Shown here: positions 27,501 to 42,232 of the stretch, piece by piece | Layout of the letters: each line of letters opens with the position of its first letter | Numbering within the stretch: position 1 is the stretch's first letter | DNA from: Diadema setosum | Taxonomy: Eukaryota; Echinodermata; Echinoidea; Diadematoida; Diadematidae | DNA length: 64,000 nucleotides | Reading direction: 5' to 3' | NCBI GenBank assembly: GCA_033980235.1 | Contig: CM067067.1 | Location: 23,994,603 to 24,058,602, forward strand | The notes under the pieces: model-generated | What the model was told of the DNA's origin: nothing | The model's input: only the letters and a program-made list of their open reading frames with translations | Database searches by the model: none | Position numbers and translations under genes: made by a program

Positions 27501-29057
27501 GGTATAATAAAATTGTGTCTAGTCTAAACCGTCTACAGTTATGATTTAGTGAGAAAAATAGTGATGTCTTGTTTTATTTAAGGCTTTAGTGTGTTTGTAT
27601 ACTAGGACCTACATGGAGATGGCCTTCTAACAAAACAGTTTGTCATTTTACAAATCAAAATAAGACGATATGTGTAGTGTTTCTAAACATGATAAAATCA
27701 TGGACCTAATACACATGGACATTCATCGTATCGTTAATCAATTCATGCACCTGTACATCTGGAAAGCGCCACAAAGACATTTTTAGCATGCTTCACTGCT
27801 TTGATCCCATGATCGTCACCGCCAGCAAGCCGGGAGAAGAACAAGACGGAGATTCTAGTAATCTAAAACTATATGCGCAGAAGAAAATAACTATAAAAAA
27901 AAATCAAGTAAAGTGAATGTGCAGTTGTGGTGTATGTTAGGAAATCATACCTCAAACAATTTCGCTTGGGAGAAGCAGGCAGTTTTTAAAAGAAATCTAA
28001 CATTTTGGCAGAATAATTGTCATTTGTGATCTCAATATTTCACTTTTTCGCAGCTTATTCCAGAGCAAAAAGGGACGGTAATGGTAGAGAACAGGTATAT
28101 CTTGCCATTAGGGAAGGTCTTATGCGTGTGCGAAAATGTGCGAATCAGCAATTACCCATCTTTTGACACAAAATGTGTCATGATCTCAGGTTTGCTGCTC
28201 CTCATCATCTGTATTTATGCAAAGACATTTCCGTCTGAAAAAGGCACATCAGCAAAACAAGACTGAAAAGAGGGAAACTATTCTTTTGTTAGTGACGATA
28301 CATGGTCACACAATCGTTATTGTCCAGACACTTGAATGTACTCATTAAGATGCACATAATCATGTGTCGGCGACGATCATTACATCAAGGAAAGACTGCC
28401 GTGAACAGTCCATGTATATTAGGTCCATGATAAAATATACGCCATACATTCAGAATCTTTGTAAAGAGCCATTCATCTCTTTTGGCATACTCCGGCCTAA
28501 TACTCCCTAATGTGAATTCCGGTCAGAATATTTTTGATGTAGATATTCTGGTATACTTCTAGGTAATAGCCCGAGAAACGAAAGGCGTGAATTCAGGCCT
28601 ATAAACAACTCCTCGCCTTGCAAATTACCTATTTCCAATTTACATAATTGCTTAGATACAACACCTGCTACCACTTTTCATTACAGTTCAAGCATCTTCC
28701 CTTTTTTACCACATTTGAAACAAGTGGGTGAAATATCCAAGAATATTTGAAAAAGTGGACAGCCTTAATCTGGCAGACAGTCTGTATAGCCTGTGAGGCA
28801 AACAAGCTGTCATTTTTACTTTCGAAGAAATGCATTTATAATTTTGATCAATTAAAAGGTGTTTCAATCTCTCATTTCAATGGAACATGCCCTCTTTTGT
28901 AAACATGCGCCCTATTTTGTTTCGATAATTTTTACTCTATTGTTATTGCTCAACAACAAAAAAGCAAATCACGATTTCCATCGAGAACATAATACAAACG
29001 AGCATAAACACATAGTTTCAGTGAAACAGCTTGTACAAAACTGCATAACGAAAGAAG

Positions 29058-29155
<98 letters not shown>

Positions 29156-29158
29156 TTA

Positions 29159-29198
<40 letters not shown>

Positions 29199-32100
29199 GG
29201 ATGTAAGGGTCAGTAGCATAATAATGTTATGATATACTCACGAACGATAGCAAAGAAAGGATGATTTCAGAGGGAAAAGTCCTTCCTCTCCCTCCCCTCT
29301 CTCACCTGGTGCAAAGACGCCATCACCGTCCTTGAAGCCCACAATCTCCCTCATCTTTTTCAGCGTGGCTCTTTCCATCAAGACAAACACGGGGGCGATC
29401 TCATACGTGAACCTGGATGAAAACCGAGAGCCATCGTAACGAGTGTTGGCAATACAGTTTCATAACCATGTTATCGCTTTAGTCACGATATGCTGCTGAA
29501 AAATCCGAGACACAATTGGGTACTGAAGTGGTTGGAATACCATATCCAAATGGCACATACTGTTATTTCCACTATCCATTGCAGATGTAATCACAGCTGT
29601 TATCATGATTGAACAGTTATCTCGCTGCAAGCAAGGTCGCCCTACGAAAGACTGTTCAGGGAAAACTGGTCGATGCATTGGCCTGCAAACCTTATGTTAT
29701 CAAGTTGGCTAGTTAAATAGGACTATTTGTCTTTGGTATATCGTAGATAACAGATAGATATCAAACAATAAGAGATATATGCAAAAAAACAAACAAACAA
29801 AGTAAAACAAAGTAGTCCTTATAAAAGCTGCGTCTCATCTTTTATCAAGACCGCTTTGTTTCTTGGTTATATTTAAGCCTTTTTCAAACAACATTTTCAT
29901 AAAAAAAGTTGGAAACCTGAAACTTTATCTTAAAGAAAAAAAAACACCCACTATACAATTCCTTGAAAATAGCTAAGACATTGTATCTAATAGAGGGAGA
30001 GAGAGAGAGAGAGAGAGAGAAGTAATCCCCGAGTTTGAACACAGAAATAAAGGGAAACATGAATCCAAGATAAATGAATGAACCGAATCCTCGAAGCACA
30101 TAATTGTGTTATCTTCAAGGTTGACACAGGTCTGATATTCTACGACTTCAAAGATTTTGGCCGAGTATCCATGATACTGAAAACAACCAGCATGGCTCCT
30201 AGCTGATACACAGTTATTAGTCCCAAAATTCTCAGCCGACGCATTGCTACAGTACAAAGTAATCGATGTATCGAGAGCGTAAATCGCAGACGACAGTTCG
30301 ATGCGTACGTATCGGCAGACAGAAACTGGATGGAAATTGCTGGATAATGCGAATAATGAGAGATGTACACGTTTGGTTGAAGCCTTAAGAGACGTAGAGG
30401 CAGTCAAACCTCTTGAGAATATTTGTCGACTAGGGGCATCACGCCATGCACTGGAGCACGGCGATGACATTTTGACCATTTCGAAGGTCAAGCGCGTGGT
30501 AAAAAGAGTAGGCCTGCGTATTTGCATCATTAAATCCCATCCCAAGTTCTTTCGTCAACCAATCTCAAGAAGGAACAAACTAACAAAAACACATTCGTTA
30601 TTAAAAGAACAAACAAAAAAAATGAACAATACAACAAATATTCCTCACTTTCTGTCACAAAATGCCTTCGATTATCTTCACCAGTAAGAAAAATAAATAA
30701 ACAAATGAAGCAAATTGACACAAGGAAGCATTATAAAACAATAAAATTGGTCTATGTCGTCACGTGCAGCATTATTTTTACCCTTGTGATAGTACCATTA
30801 AATTTTAAAAGCGGTACTTTTCATGTCTGCTGGAATTAAAAAAAGAAAGAAAGATTGAATTAGACAGGATATTGACAAATTTATGAAATAGACAAACCAG
30901 TGAATTCGATTTACCACTGTTTAGGACGATTTTTGCAAAGTCTATATTCTCCTTCGCTGGACCTAAATTCTGGAATTCCCTTGACAGCAGCATAATAGAA
31001 TATCTAATTTTCAACACTATTACTTTGAAATTACAGAAAATTTTTATTAATTCTTATATCATTGGGGATTTGCATTTTTGAAAGCTGCTAATTAATTTCT
31101 TTGCTGCTAGCGTCTTTAACTTTGTTTAATTTATTTCATAACCGTTACAATATATTATTCATATATAGTCCACTTCTCGGGAAGACCAAAGTCTCATGTG
31201 CCTTGGCATCGACCCTTGAACTCTTCCTCCTTTGCCCTTTCCTCAGTCTTCCTGTCCCTTTCTGGCCTTTGACCTCCTGTTTATTCTTTCCACGCGTATG
31301 TAAGAGAGCTGCTTTGTGTCTGTCTGTGTGTGGGTTTGTGTGCGTACTTGTTTTATGTTGCTTCCCGAGGAATATGTCTGATAATTGTATCGTTTCATTA
31401 TTACTACAATTTTCACTACTCACGAGGGGACTGCATTCTACAAGCTTGGCTTTTTAGCAGTCCCCTCCATTTCCGACCTTTTCTTTGTTATGATTCAGTC
31501 ACATTTTGTCCATGTATTTCTTCAACTAAAGTATGTTTATTGTTTCATGTAAACAAATGACGTGTATTTTAATTTCATTTGGATATGCAAAAGTTACATT
31601 GTACTTAATTTGTTTATATGCAATTGTCATGTATGCTTTGGCCGGAAATGAAATAGAAATGACATGAAATGAAAATGAAATATTGACGAAATCAAGGTAA
31701 ATGTAGTTTATTGCAAGAAAATAAAATGAAGAAGGACTGGAAAGATAAAGTGAAGAAGAGGGAGGGAACTCTCGAGGTACTGAACATGAGCCGAGTTGAG
31801 TTGAGTTTATTCTGTTTCATCACGGTTCATTCACGTCAGCCGATGAATATTCTTCTGTGAGTCCGATTAGTATAATCATACAATTACAAAAATACGCTTT
31901 ATACATAAAATAGCAACAACAAAAAAAGAAGAAATAGAAGCAATTACAAAAATACGCTTTATACATGATATAGAAAAAAAGAAACAGAAGCATAATATGC
32001 AGAATTACGTAGCTTAAACGAAAGGAAATCAAACTAATTAAAGATTAAAGTTACTCATCAGAACTAGAAGAAGAAGGGAAAATATACGATCTTAGCATTC

Positions 32101-32408
32101 AATGCAGTAGATTTTTACAGATATACCGGTAGATTTGTAAAGTGATCCCACATAACTTGCCGTCTTGCTCGTTTATTCCGTTAACATGGCGAAAAACAAC
32201 TGGCACTTACTCACATTATACGTGCACACTAACACCCACACAAACACACACACACACACACGCACACACACAGGTAGGTGATATTATCATACAGACAAGT
32301 TATAGTTGTTGCTCGTTGCAAATATATCAAACTCTTCACCTTCAATTTGGGTTGAATTTAAAGAGTGCTCTTTAGTATCTATAGATATACATGTATAGAT
32401 TAATATAG

Positions 32409-32463
<55 letters not shown>

Positions 32464-35400
32464 TACTTTTTGTATAATCATATCATTGGTATACAGTTGT
32501 CTTTTTATTCGAGTGATCCGACTTTTTACAAGCTCCGCTTTTCAGCAAATCACTCTTTTCTATTGTTGTATTTATTCTGTTTGCCATTGCAAAATGTGCA
32601 TCGTTTTTTCCAATTATAATCCGCACACATAATATTACACTTTACGACTTTTTTTTTCAAATTGTCCAACAATATAAATTGACAAAATGTGTACTTTGTA
32701 TTGTGTATTACTTTTTGTTTGTTGGATGGAAATTTAGTGTAATTGCATTAAATTGAATTATGATACACTATAGCAACGGAAAAATGTATATATTACATAT
32801 AATATTATAAACACAAAGGTGATTTTATTCTGAAACTTGATGGGTTGATTGCAATTATTAGTCCACATTCTCTCTTAACAGTTTGGAATTCCCTATCCCG
32901 TCACTGAGAACCTATATCAGCAGATCAAAAGAAGAAAATAGAAGAAACAGAAAATCGATTCGCTGAAAGTAATATCTCGCGAAAGTAAGCAAGATGGATG
33001 CGAGCAATCATTGGTGGACTTAAGCCTCCATGGATCACCTGCGAAGGATTCGCGCCGGTATCCGTTGTGATATGACTATCGATCAAAGGTAAGCACTATA
33101 GGAGAGCGATATGTATGGAGTCACATGTTACGGTGCGCAGAGTACACGGGCAGCGCTGACTGGTAAATAAGTGCTGACGAATAGCAAGGGGAATCGGTGG
33201 CAGCAGCAGACAGGGCGACTGTTGCGGCGGCCGAGTGTCTCAATCTCGGTGGGATAATGCCTAATATAGATCCTACCAACTTTTTGTTTAGCCTCCATGG
33301 GAAATTGATCAAAAGACTCGGGCAGTTATGTTGAACTGATGACGGCTTGCAACTTGAGATACTGTGAGGGCGTTCTCCTATGAACTCTGCTTATACTTTT
33401 CATGATCCCTTTCAAATTGCAATGGAAGAACAGAAATGAGAAATCGCGTCGAAATGGTTCTGAAATGAATTACAGTATTAGCCGACGTCGATTTACGAAG
33501 TTTTGGATGGTTATCGTTTCAGTCATTTCTTTCCTTCTTCTTTTTTTTTATTATCCAACGATACGCTTTGAAGTAATGAGAGGCGGCAAAATCACGAGGT
33601 AATACAGACGGTAAATAAAGCTTGATGCTGTCATTACTGGTTGTTCTGCAACCGAGTGGCAAGGAACATACTGAAAGCTCAGAGTATGTACAGAATGCAT
33701 CGATTGTCTGTCCGTACGCTTGCCTCCTTACCGGTCGGATTCTATCCGCACCGAGTGCACATAATCATAGCAAAAGCAATTATGAAAATATAGACAATGC
33801 TTCGCTGAAAATGGAAAACGGCTGGAGTACAGACTATCACGGTCAACTTCTCACTGTAAAATCACGGTATCATCACAGTGTTTTACTAAGGAACACGCCA
33901 CCTTCAAGACTCCACACTTGACATCTGGAGGCCACCATGACGATTTCACTTAAAAAAAGAAGAAGATATATACCCGCTAAGCCATTTACTCGTTCAAACC
34001 GTAAAAAGGTTCCAAAAAAAAACATGGATTACGAAATCTCTCCTGAGATCTATTAACCGTAAAAATGCTCTTTTCTACAAATACCGAAGTGATCCTAACA
34101 GTCGAACTCGGTCTCGGTATGTGCATTATCGCAACGTTCTTACATCATCCATACGTTTAGCCAAACGAATGTATTTTTCAAAGCAATTTATCAAGCATAA
34201 AAATGACATCAAGAGTACGTGGAAGGTGATAAATGAAGCGCTGAACACTAAAAATAACATCGAACCACCTAGGAATATTTTCAATAATGATAAGTACATT
34301 GAAGATGAAGCTGATGTGGCAGAAGTATTCAATGAATACTTTGTAAGCATAGGACCTAATCTTGCCAGCAGTATTCCGCATTCAAATACTGATTTTTATT
34401 ACTTTCTAAAAGACCAGAATCAGCAGTCTCTTTTTTTTTTAACCTGTCATTGAAGAAGAAATCAAAGATATCGTGCAAAATTTGAACACTAAGAAAAGCT
34501 CTGGATGTGATGGAATCACAAATTTTCTCCTTAAAAACATCATTAATGAAATAGTTATACCATTAAGACACATTTTTAATTTATCGTTATCTACTGGCAT
34601 AGTTCCACAAAAAATGAAAATAGCTAATTTAAAAGTAGTACCAATTTAAAAAAAAAATTACAAAAAGAATCTGTGACAAATTATCGCCCTATTTCTTTGT
34701 TAACTTCATTTTCAAAACTTCTTGAAAGGTTGGTATATACGCGCACACACAAATTTCTCGAAAAGTGTGAAGTTTTTTGCAACTCCCAGTTTGATTTTAG
34801 GAAAAACCACAGTACGACCCATGCCTTACTCACGTTTATCCATAAAGTTGCTCATGCTATAGATGATGTCTCTCACACTATTAGAGTTTTTCTTGATTTT
34901 TCGAAGGCCTTCGACACAATTGACCACGATATTTTGATTTACAAGCTACGACATTATGGTATACGTGGGAAGGCTTTGGACTGGTTTCGAGATTATTTAT
35001 CAAACAGAAAACAATTTGTGAGTATAAATGGCCGTGATTCTCAGTTAAAGGTAATTTCATGTGGTGTTCCACAGGGCTCCTTACTAGGCCCACTATTGTT
35101 CATTTTGTACATTAACGATCTTCCTAGTTCCTCGCCAATTCTTTCCTTTATTTTATTATGTTTTGCTGACGACTCCAATCTGTTTTTTACACACAGAGAT
35201 CCTTATACTCTTGTTAACACAGTGAATAAAGAACTTAAATCTGTGCAATCTTGGATATACGCCAACAAATTGTCACTTAATATTGATAAAACTCATTGTA
35301 TGCTTTTTAGCAATAGTCTTAAAACCCTTCCTTTTCATATCAAGTTTAATGAAACTGAATTAAATCAAGTTAGTAGTATAAAATTTTTAGGGCTTTTTAT

Positions 35401-37953
35401 TGATAGTGATTTATCCCACGTTAGTTATTTAAGTAATATTCTTTCTAAAAATACGGGTGTTCTTAATAAACTTAAGAGTGTTTTTCCAAGTCAAATTCTG
35501 CTTAATCTTTATTCTACTTTGATTACTCCGCCTACCTTAATTATGGTTTTCTTGTGTGGGGGAATGCAACTAGAAATCTTCTTGATATACTGTTCCGTAT
35601 TCAAAAACGTGCCATCAGAAATATCAACCATGTCGGATATTTGTCCCACACGAATGATTTATTTTTGAAAAATGAAATACTGAAAATATCAGATCTGTTC
35701 AGTTACAACGTCGGCATATTTATGTACAAATTTTCTGCCAACGAGCTACCGGATGTTTTTACTCGCATGTTCAGGAAAAACCATTTGATTCATAATTATC
35801 CTACCCGCCAAAGTGACGCATTTCACCTTCCACGTACTCGAACAATGATTGCTAAAAAAAAAAAACACGATAATGTATACGGGCCCTAGATACTGGAATG
35901 ACCTCTCCCCCGAAATAACAAGCTGCTCGTCTTTATATTCCTTTAAACGTAAATTAAAAGAGTCTTTACTGAGTGCATACTTTGCAGACACTGAATAGTC
36001 GTAATGTCTTATGTAATACTGTGGTATGTTATTGTCCAATCAAACATTTTGTCAACACGTTGTAGATTCCATTTAGGGTCTTGCCATCAGGCTCTCTGAA
36101 TCCATCATTAGCAATTCCACATTCTACTTCGTTTCCCTCTCTTTCTCTTTCCCTCTACCCCTCTCTATCTTTCTATGCAGAGCTTGACGGCAGGCACCAA
36201 ATGGCTTAACAGCTGTACATGTTACTTTTTGTGTCTTACTGATCATATCCTGGTGATAGTTTTAATGCAACAATAGTTTATAGTATATATACCAAAGTAG
36301 GTTTTATAATAATGATGGCTCGGTCACAGTAAGTTCATATTATTGTATAGTTTGTTTGGTTTTTTTTTTCTTCTTCTTCTTCTTTTTCTTCTTCTTTTTT
36401 ATTACATAAAATTTGACAACCTTACATCATCATTCTGGTCTTATCTTCTATCCGTTCTCCGTTTCTTTTTCACAAACACTGATTACTCTGGGCTTACAGC
36501 CAAACAAGCTAGCTTTCATGTAGGTCCCGTCATACTTCTCTTTGATCAACCCCATTTCGATTTCGATTTTGACCAGTTATCATTACATGTAATTACTGTG
36601 TTATCACCATGTATATTGTTTGTTTTCTGCACATTGTTCACAAGGTAAAAGAACTTGTCTGGTTTCTGTTGTAATGTTCATAAATGAGAAGTATGAAAAT
36701 AAAATGAAAAAAAAAAAGACTTTTTTCTATAAAAGCTTGTTATCTGTTTATCGCACTCAGAGATCCTTTAAAGACACCACTCTTCGATAATTATCGGTTC
36801 GCAATTAATCGTAATGGCAGACGAATATGGAATTGAGTTTACAAAGCCTTGCTCTCAACAGCTCTAGACATTGCGAAGAAATCAAACACAAAGTACCATA
36901 CAGTCATGTCGATGAAGGTTGATTACGTCTTGCATACCCTTGACAAGGTACAAAATGATAAAATTGATGGTCAATCATCATAAATGCAAAAATAGAATCC
37001 ATGATATCCTCAGTATCACAATATTTCCAATCATTTTGTAAAGAATGTAGTATTAAGTATCATAATCATTGCTGTAATAGTCTTACCATCACAGTACCAC
37101 ACGTTTAAAAACAAAACAACAAAAACAACAAAACAGAAAGCTTATGGATTATTCCTTGTTACCACGGAAACTCACATGTTTGTGTTTGCTGTAGCAGTCA
37201 GCCATTCTCCCGCCATAGACACCACGTCCAGTCCCTGAGAAAGCTGATTGAAATACCGAGGGTGGCCTGCAAAATAAGTTTGATTTCATTCGGTTCCTTT
37301 TAGTTTTATGTTGCTGTTTTATTTTTCTACGAGTTCAGCCTGTTTACTTTCATTATAAAGCAAAAGCTGTGGTAATCAGCTGGTAATAGAAAATCGGAGA
37401 TGACAGTATACATTTAAGTCTGATCTTCTAAAATTCTCCTTTTAATGATATTCTTTCGCTCTACGTTCCCATTACCTTCTGGGTTGAACAATGGAAAGAG
37501 TTGCCTCCCGCATGTGCAGAACACCAGTTTTAGCCGAATACCGTCGTCTTCAGCGTTCGCGTCGCAGATTTAAAGCGCGCTATTATCCCATCACCCTGTC
37601 TATGCATGTGGTAAAGATAAAGCTGACATTGCACACAGATTGCAGACAAACTTTACCTTCAGATTAAGATGACGTTGTCATCGAAAGTCATCCTGTTACG
37701 TACAACCCGTAAGCTTTCACAAAACATAGCGTGCCATGTAATATTTTGAATCTCACAAAATTAATATAATATCCTATCTTCTTTTATGAATTCTTGGTAA
37801 AAAGAAGATAAAATGCACGAGTTTTTGGATGCAGTTTTCTGCGAAGGTGACATCAGATTGAAAAGCAAGATACACGACCAAATGAAGCAGTTAAAACGCG
37901 AAATACTAGCAGCGCATTTATTATAGCTCTGCAAAGTTATCAGCGGGGGCCGC

Positions 37954-37986
<33 letters not shown>

Positions 37987-40667
37987 AGGGGGCGGGCTGC
38001 GTGACAGAGGGAGTTGTCTTTTTCTTTTCCTTCTTTTTTTTAGATTACTTTTGAAGAGCAAAAATGGGGTGGGACTGCAATTCCCAGCACCACCCCTCCC
38101 CCCCCCCCCTCCGTTCCACGACCCCTAAGCAATGTTTACTCGATAGGTAATCATATAAAGCTATCGAGACGCGGAGATTTTTTTTTTTTTTTTATCGCTT
38201 ACCCTCGCTTCCCTTCCCCGCAATGATATAGCAGATGCAATTTTCTTTAGATTGAATATCATCGTTCGTTATTTTTTAGCAATGTCGTGATAAGTGCTTA
38301 GACAAATTGTAGCGTTAGGCATACTTAAAAAAATAAAAAAAAAACACGATGCGAGTGATTGTGAATCATTTCACTGTTAAATATCTTTAACCTATGTCAA
38401 TTTTGAGTGCCGAGGTGGACATTGATTTAGCAAGACGTAGCAAAAACTGTTGCCACATTTTCTTCTGTTGACACAGCGCAACCGTGAAACAGAAACATCT
38501 CAGCAACGTGTTCAACCGACAAATAAATGTATGTGAAGGTGACAGTTGTAAATATCATGGGCAACTTTGGCTATTATCAGGAGCACTAGATATACGATGC
38601 CATTGACGATATAATGCTGACATACATTAAATCAGTGTAATCACTCACTCACTGACTACTAAAGCCTGCAGGAGGCCGAGTGAAAATGATTTTATTGCCA
38701 CTTTGGGAAATAAAGTCATGTTGATTTTGTCAACAATGACAGTGATTTCATTTTTACGATAACACTTTCTATCATTATTAATGTATTACTATTAATATTA
38801 TCAACTGTTCTTATCATTGTCATTTTCATGGATTTAATTACTAAAGACATGCTTATCATTTTTTATCATTTCCTTGAAACGATAGTGCAATGTTTCGGAA
38901 ATGAAGAAAGTCCGTTATGCTACGAGGCGCTTTTGACGAGAGTGCTTCAATAATGATTGTAAATGATTATCGTGACTGTTACACAGGAATTGCCAAAGAA
39001 TACAAACCCACAGAACTAACCAGTGCGTACGCAGTATTTGAGCGTGTTCCTGCAGTCGTCGAGTATCTGGTCCAGGTTCTCCGCCTTGTCAGGGATCTCC
39101 AGGTGCAGCTTTTCCCGGAGGTCGTGCGGGTGGTGGAACTCCAGGAGCTTGGTACTCCGGTCGTACATGTTCTGGACGTACTCCACCAAGATCTCATGGA
39201 TTTCCTTGAGAAATTTTCCCGTCAGACCGGTGGCGCCTTTACAAGGTAGAAGATCTGAACGGAATGAAAGGTACGAAAAGAGAGAAAGTGGATGAGTAAT
39301 TCTGAGCTGAGATGTCAGGGTTTTATGTTTATTACTGTATTACATCGTAGAAACCGCCATCTTAATCAGTTTCATCATTTTCAAGTTCTTCATCATTAAC
39401 GTGTTATTTATAGTGATCAATTATTAGCCTATCATCAACAACAACAGCAACAATATTATCAACGTCATCATCATCGGAATTGCCATCATTGACATTATCA
39501 TCTTCCAATGAGACCGAAATGATATTATATATATTTGGCTTTCATATCATGAAATTGATAACATTCATATTTGGCTTTTATAATGTGTGGACATATTGAG
39601 TGAATGCGGCAATATCGGTAGACGCTGATGTGTTCTAATAATATTGCAACATTCACTCAATCCACATGTACATCTGGGTTTCATTCCCCTTTAGTGTCGT
39701 CTGTTGATGTTAACAGATATACTTTGGAGGCACCAGATTTCCTCTTTCATTTAGAAACTAAATTGCTCCAAATGGCATTTATCAATTCTCTCTGATTTGA
39801 GTCTTGAGAAAAGCGGATCAGTGCTTTATCGACATTAACATAATTATGACAAGGATCTAGATCTGAGCTCCAGATTTTACTGTTTTTTAATATGCTACGA
39901 CGTGAAAATACCGGTGCTAGCAGTCTGCTAAATCGCGGATATAAACCTTTGTATGATTTCCGAGTTATTTCATTGCCCTGTCTGCATTTTTTTTCCTCCG
40001 CATGGACAATACCCTGAGTATGTAAGTGAAACTTGAATGACGATTTCTCCAGCCTATAAATGCCAGTATGTTGTATGCAATTCTCATGACTGTCTTTCTA
40101 CTATTATCAACTTAAAGGATTGTGCAGTCTCGAAACGACACCTGACACCTGACATTTGGAAATGGAGAAGACTGTTGGATTTTCAAACACCTTCTCACGA
40201 ATAGACGGGCTCATACTCACGCGTGTCTTTCGATGACACGCACAACGCATACGGATGGTAATCTATATTCCCAAGGTACATTATATTTCGATTGTATATC
40301 ATATTTCTTTCGGGGTTTTTTCAAATTTCTACCCTTTTTTTTTTGCAAGAGAGAAGGAAGTAACCAATATGGAGTTTTGATAGATAGAAAAGATTTTGGA
40401 TCAATCAGTATCAAATAACGGAAAATGTATCACTTTACAAGTACCTTATTGAGTGAACAGGGTGTCTAAGGGTGTCCTGATGGAAAAGCGATATAAAATT
40501 ATTGTTTAATGATTGTTATTCTCTCCATACGACGCGCCATACCTTGCCACAAACATATGGCGGTAAAAATCAGCTCTTTACGTGTGTCTGCCTTATGTTT
40601 GTGACTACGCGTTTACGGTGTATAGATGCCAAACGGTGAATTTGTCGGTTGAATGTTGTTCGTTTTT

Positions 40668-40716
<49 letters not shown>

Positions 40717-42198
40717 GGCCTCTTTCGTGTCCAAAAGAATGCAGTAAGATGGCTCAATTTGTACTTTCTTTCTTTTTTGAAGGAGTGAGTATGGTGTTAT
40801 TTTGTTGTTTCTTTGTGAAAAAAGAGCCCTCAGATGGATGAAAATTCTTACGTCGAGTTGTTGTTTTTTATATATATATATATATTTACGTCGATGTAGG
40901 GCAATTTGTGAATCAGTTGCAAAAATGGAGCCCTACTGAAAACAATCTAACAAATGTTGATAATAATGATATAGATATAAACCATAAATCAATAATAATA
41001 ATAACAATAATAATAATAATAATAATAACAATAATAATAATAACTTTGATCATGATTTGTGTATATAACATATGAAATGATAATAATGTTAAATATCATA
41101 AACAAATCAAACATTATTATTACTTAGACCTAAATAGGTAATGAAATGTCTCCACATGGGAAGTCATTAGAAAAAAGAAGAAAAGTCTCCACATGGGAGC
41201 TCATATAACAACAAAAAACAATATTATGAAATAGTCTCCATAAGAGAGCTCACAAGCTACCTCTTTTGCATCACCGAAATACACAAACGGACGCGTGTCC
41301 ACACCAGCAGCTACATACATAACTATACAACGCACACATGGAGGATCAACAAAATAACAAATTTGAAGACATCTCAAAGTCAAACATGAAAGTCAATTGC
41401 AAAATAACCAAAACTAAATTTCATATCAATAATTTCACAAAATTTACACTTGACACATTTATGCAAATCATAAATTGTGCAGGAGACTTGTACATACATG
41501 TAGATTATACTTGATTTTCATTTTTCAATTTATTTTCATTTTTCCTACATAATTATATCACAATAAAGTATGTAAATCCAAAAATTATACAAAACATAAA
41601 TTAGACGAAGTTTGTCTTGGTGTAAACACAAGGTCTGTATACACGCGAATTGAACTGTGGTCATGATGCGAAAAATATGATGGGGCCTGCGTAAAAGCAA
41701 GCTTGTACAGCTGCAGGTCCCGTGATAAATCAGATTATTTTTAATTTCACAGAGGAAATACTTACAGTTGGAGTTACAACAGTTGTTAACACTTTGCGTT
41801 GTTATAATAATAATATGATAATCACTGGAGTAACCGCGATATTTCGGCGTATCAGTGGCATTTAAAATCAAGTCTGGCGAGAGATGCTGTGGTAATGAAC
41901 TTTCTATTATCGAAGACATTGATGTTGTTATTTTGTCGAAATGTATGTGTATGTGCTCTATGATGCAATATACAGGAATCCCTAAAAAAGTGACGGTAGC
42001 TAAAGAAATTCATTCGACATTTCGTCTTATTCCTCGAGGTCCATATAAATCAGAGTTTACCATTGTTCAGAGGTGGGAGTAAAAAAAAAGTTCCATCCAT
42101 GTTTTTCATCTATCCTTCTTTCTTTTTCTTCCTGACTCACAATGCCATACATTCTGTCAGAGTGACTTTCCTTCATTTTATATTTTTACTTCCTTGTC

Positions 42199-42232
<34 letters not shown>

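Noticed and set aside
29973..30545. A 190-codon minus-strand ORF in intron 3
   Set aside because: It ends in a (GA)n repeat, has no recognisable domain and no splice or GAD similarity. Kept as unexplained, not as a gene.
39584..39670. Inverted repeat ATTGAGTGAATG / CATTCACTCAAT
   Set aside because: Arms are short (about 12-20 bp with mismatches) in AT-rich DNA; not clearly more than chance.
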